Shown here one piece after another: positions 5,282-6,931 of a stretch of DNA of 6,931 nucleotides. The translations under genes and the position numbers were made by a program. The stretch comes from Paracoccaceae bacterium (GTDB lineage: Bacteria > Pseudomonadota > Alphaproteobacteria > Rhodobacterales > Rhodobacteraceae): contig DQCI01000189.1 of assembly GCA_003545125.1 (NCBI GenBank), positions 7,579 through 14,509 on the forward strand, written 5' to 3'. Position 1 is the stretch's first letter; every line of letters starts with the position of its first letter. The notes below the pieces were generated by a model, which saw only the letters and a list, made by a program, of their open reading frames with translations, did no database searches and was not told the origin of the DNA.

Positions 5282-6025
5282 TCAGCCCATCACCCCGTCC
5301 CAGACCAGTTTGAGCGACAGCACGAACAGCGCGCTGTAAATCAGCGCGTAATAGAGCTTCTCGCTCATCACCTTCACCAGCCAGACCCCGAGGAAGACCG
5401 CGAGCGTCGCCGGGAGCGCCAGGACCGCGGCGATGCGCAGGCTTTCGAGGTTGATCTGGCCGAGGAAGAAGTAGGGCACGAGCTTTAGCGCGTTGATATA
5501 GGCAAACGCGATGGTCGAGGTGCCGGCGAACACCGCGCGCGGCATCTTCAGGGGCAGCGTGTAGACTTGGTAGGGCGGGCCGCCGGCATGGCTGACGAAG
5601 CTGGTGAAACCGGCAATTGCACACCAGAACAGGCCGGGCAGGAACCGGGCGGGTTGGGCCTCGCGGACCTTGCGGTGTTGGCTCAGCCGGTGGGCGACGA
5701 ACGCGAGCCCAATGAGCCCGACGATCAGGGTCACCCAGCGCTCATCGACCCAGGCTGCGGTCGCCCATCCAAAGCCGATGCCGACCGGTGCGGCAACGGC
5801 GACGATTTTCAGCACTCTCAGATCGAAAGCCTTGCGGTAGGCCCAGAGCCCGAACATGTCGGACACGATATAGACGGGCAGCAACAAACCGGCGGCGGTC
5901 ACCGGGCCGATCTGGAGCGCGAGGATCGGGACGGAGACGGCCCCGGCCATCGCCAAGCCGCCCTTGGCGAGGCCGACGAACATCGCGGCGAGGATCGCGA
6001 GCAACCAGAACGTCGTGCCTTCCAT
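5282..6025 (-). CDS. TauE/SafE (TSUP) family membrane permease
   Basis: This 247-residue inner-membrane protein has about eight hydrophobic segments and belongs to the TauE/SafE family, whose characterised members export or move sulfite, sulfoacetate and related anions. The first half contains AAMFVGLAKGGLAMAGAVSV and LLLPVYIVSDMFGLWAYR. The second half contains the family-typical FTSFVSHAGGPPYQVYTLPL (about residues 151-170), the two halves resembling each other as expected of the family's internal duplication. Length is normal. The ATG at 6023-6025 was chosen because GGAGGGG lies just before it; an in-frame GTG at 6035-6037 would place this ribosome site inside the gene. The substrate cannot be told: no sulfur, taurine or phosphonate gene is near. 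It is divergent from mdh and stands alone on its strand. Confidence 0.87.
   Translation of the reverse strand: MEGTTFWLLAILAAMFVGLAKGGLAMAGAVSVPILALQIGPVTAAGLLLPVYIVSDMFGLWAYRKAFDLRVLKIVAVAAPVGIGFGWATAAWVDERWVTLIVGLIGLAFVAHRLSQHRKVREAQPARFLPGLFWCAIAGFTSFVSHAGGPPYQVYTLPLKMPRAVFAGTSTIAFAYINALKLVPYFFLGQINLESLRIAAVLALPATLAVFLGVWLVKVMSEKLYYALIYSALFVLSLKLVWDGVMG

Positions 6026-6931
<906 letters not shown>

Noticed and set aside
5213..5488. A small plus-strand open frame after the double hairpin
   Set aside because: It overlaps the 3' end of the TauE-family gene in antisense and begins within the repeat element, with no ribosome site and no recognisable product.

Overview
The window is GC-rich chromosomal core DNA from an alphaproteobacterium, most probably of the order Rhodobacterales (Rhodobacter/Paracoccus/roseobacter type). 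The basis is the close match of the succinate dehydrogenase, mesaconyl-CoA hydratase and malyl-CoA thioesterase proteins to remembered Rhodobacter sequences, and an intergenic double stem-loop of a kind common in this order. No search could be run, so the genus is left open.

Layout. Positions 1-1743, minus strand, hold the 5' part of a succinate dehydrogenase operon, sdhC-sdhD-sdhA; sdhA runs off the left edge. Positions 1744-2151 are a gene-free region carrying the sdhC leader, repeated AGATTTGC boxes and a strong GC stem-loop just after the preceding gene. Positions 2152-4624, minus strand, hold a tight three-gene unit, mcl2 (malyl-CoA thioesterase), an NnrU-family membrane protein, and mch (mesaconyl-CoA hydratase). 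Positions 4625-4845 are a divergent control region leading rightwards to a small exported protein of unknown function (4846-5163, plus strand). A compact pair of perfect stem-loops (5181-5221) separates it from a convergent TauE/SafE-family permease (5282-6025, minus strand). After a 210-base divergent region with several hairpins, malate dehydrogenase (mdh) starts at 6236 on the plus strand and runs off the right edge.

How the genes fit. In organisms that assimilate acetyl-CoA by the ethylmalonyl-CoA pathway in place of the glyoxylate shunt, Mch interconverts mesaconyl-CoA and beta-methylmalyl-CoA. A lyase (Mcl1, not in this window) yields glyoxylate and propionyl-CoA and condenses glyoxylate with acetyl-CoA to (3S)-malyl-CoA, and Mcl2 hydrolyses malyl-CoA to malate and CoA. 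Malate dehydrogenase and succinate dehydrogenase take the two C4 products of the pathway (malate, and succinate from propionyl-CoA) into the TCA cycle. The window thus joins the end of the ethylmalonyl-CoA pathway to the TCA enzymes that consume its products. My recollection is that R. sphaeroides has a similar order, so the block is probably conserved and not recently acquired.

No mobile element, CRISPR array, tRNA, rRNA or defence system was seen. The points most worth a second look are the NnrU-like gene inside a CoA-ester operon, the uncharacterised exported protein, and the untested control sequences upstream of sdhC and mcl2.
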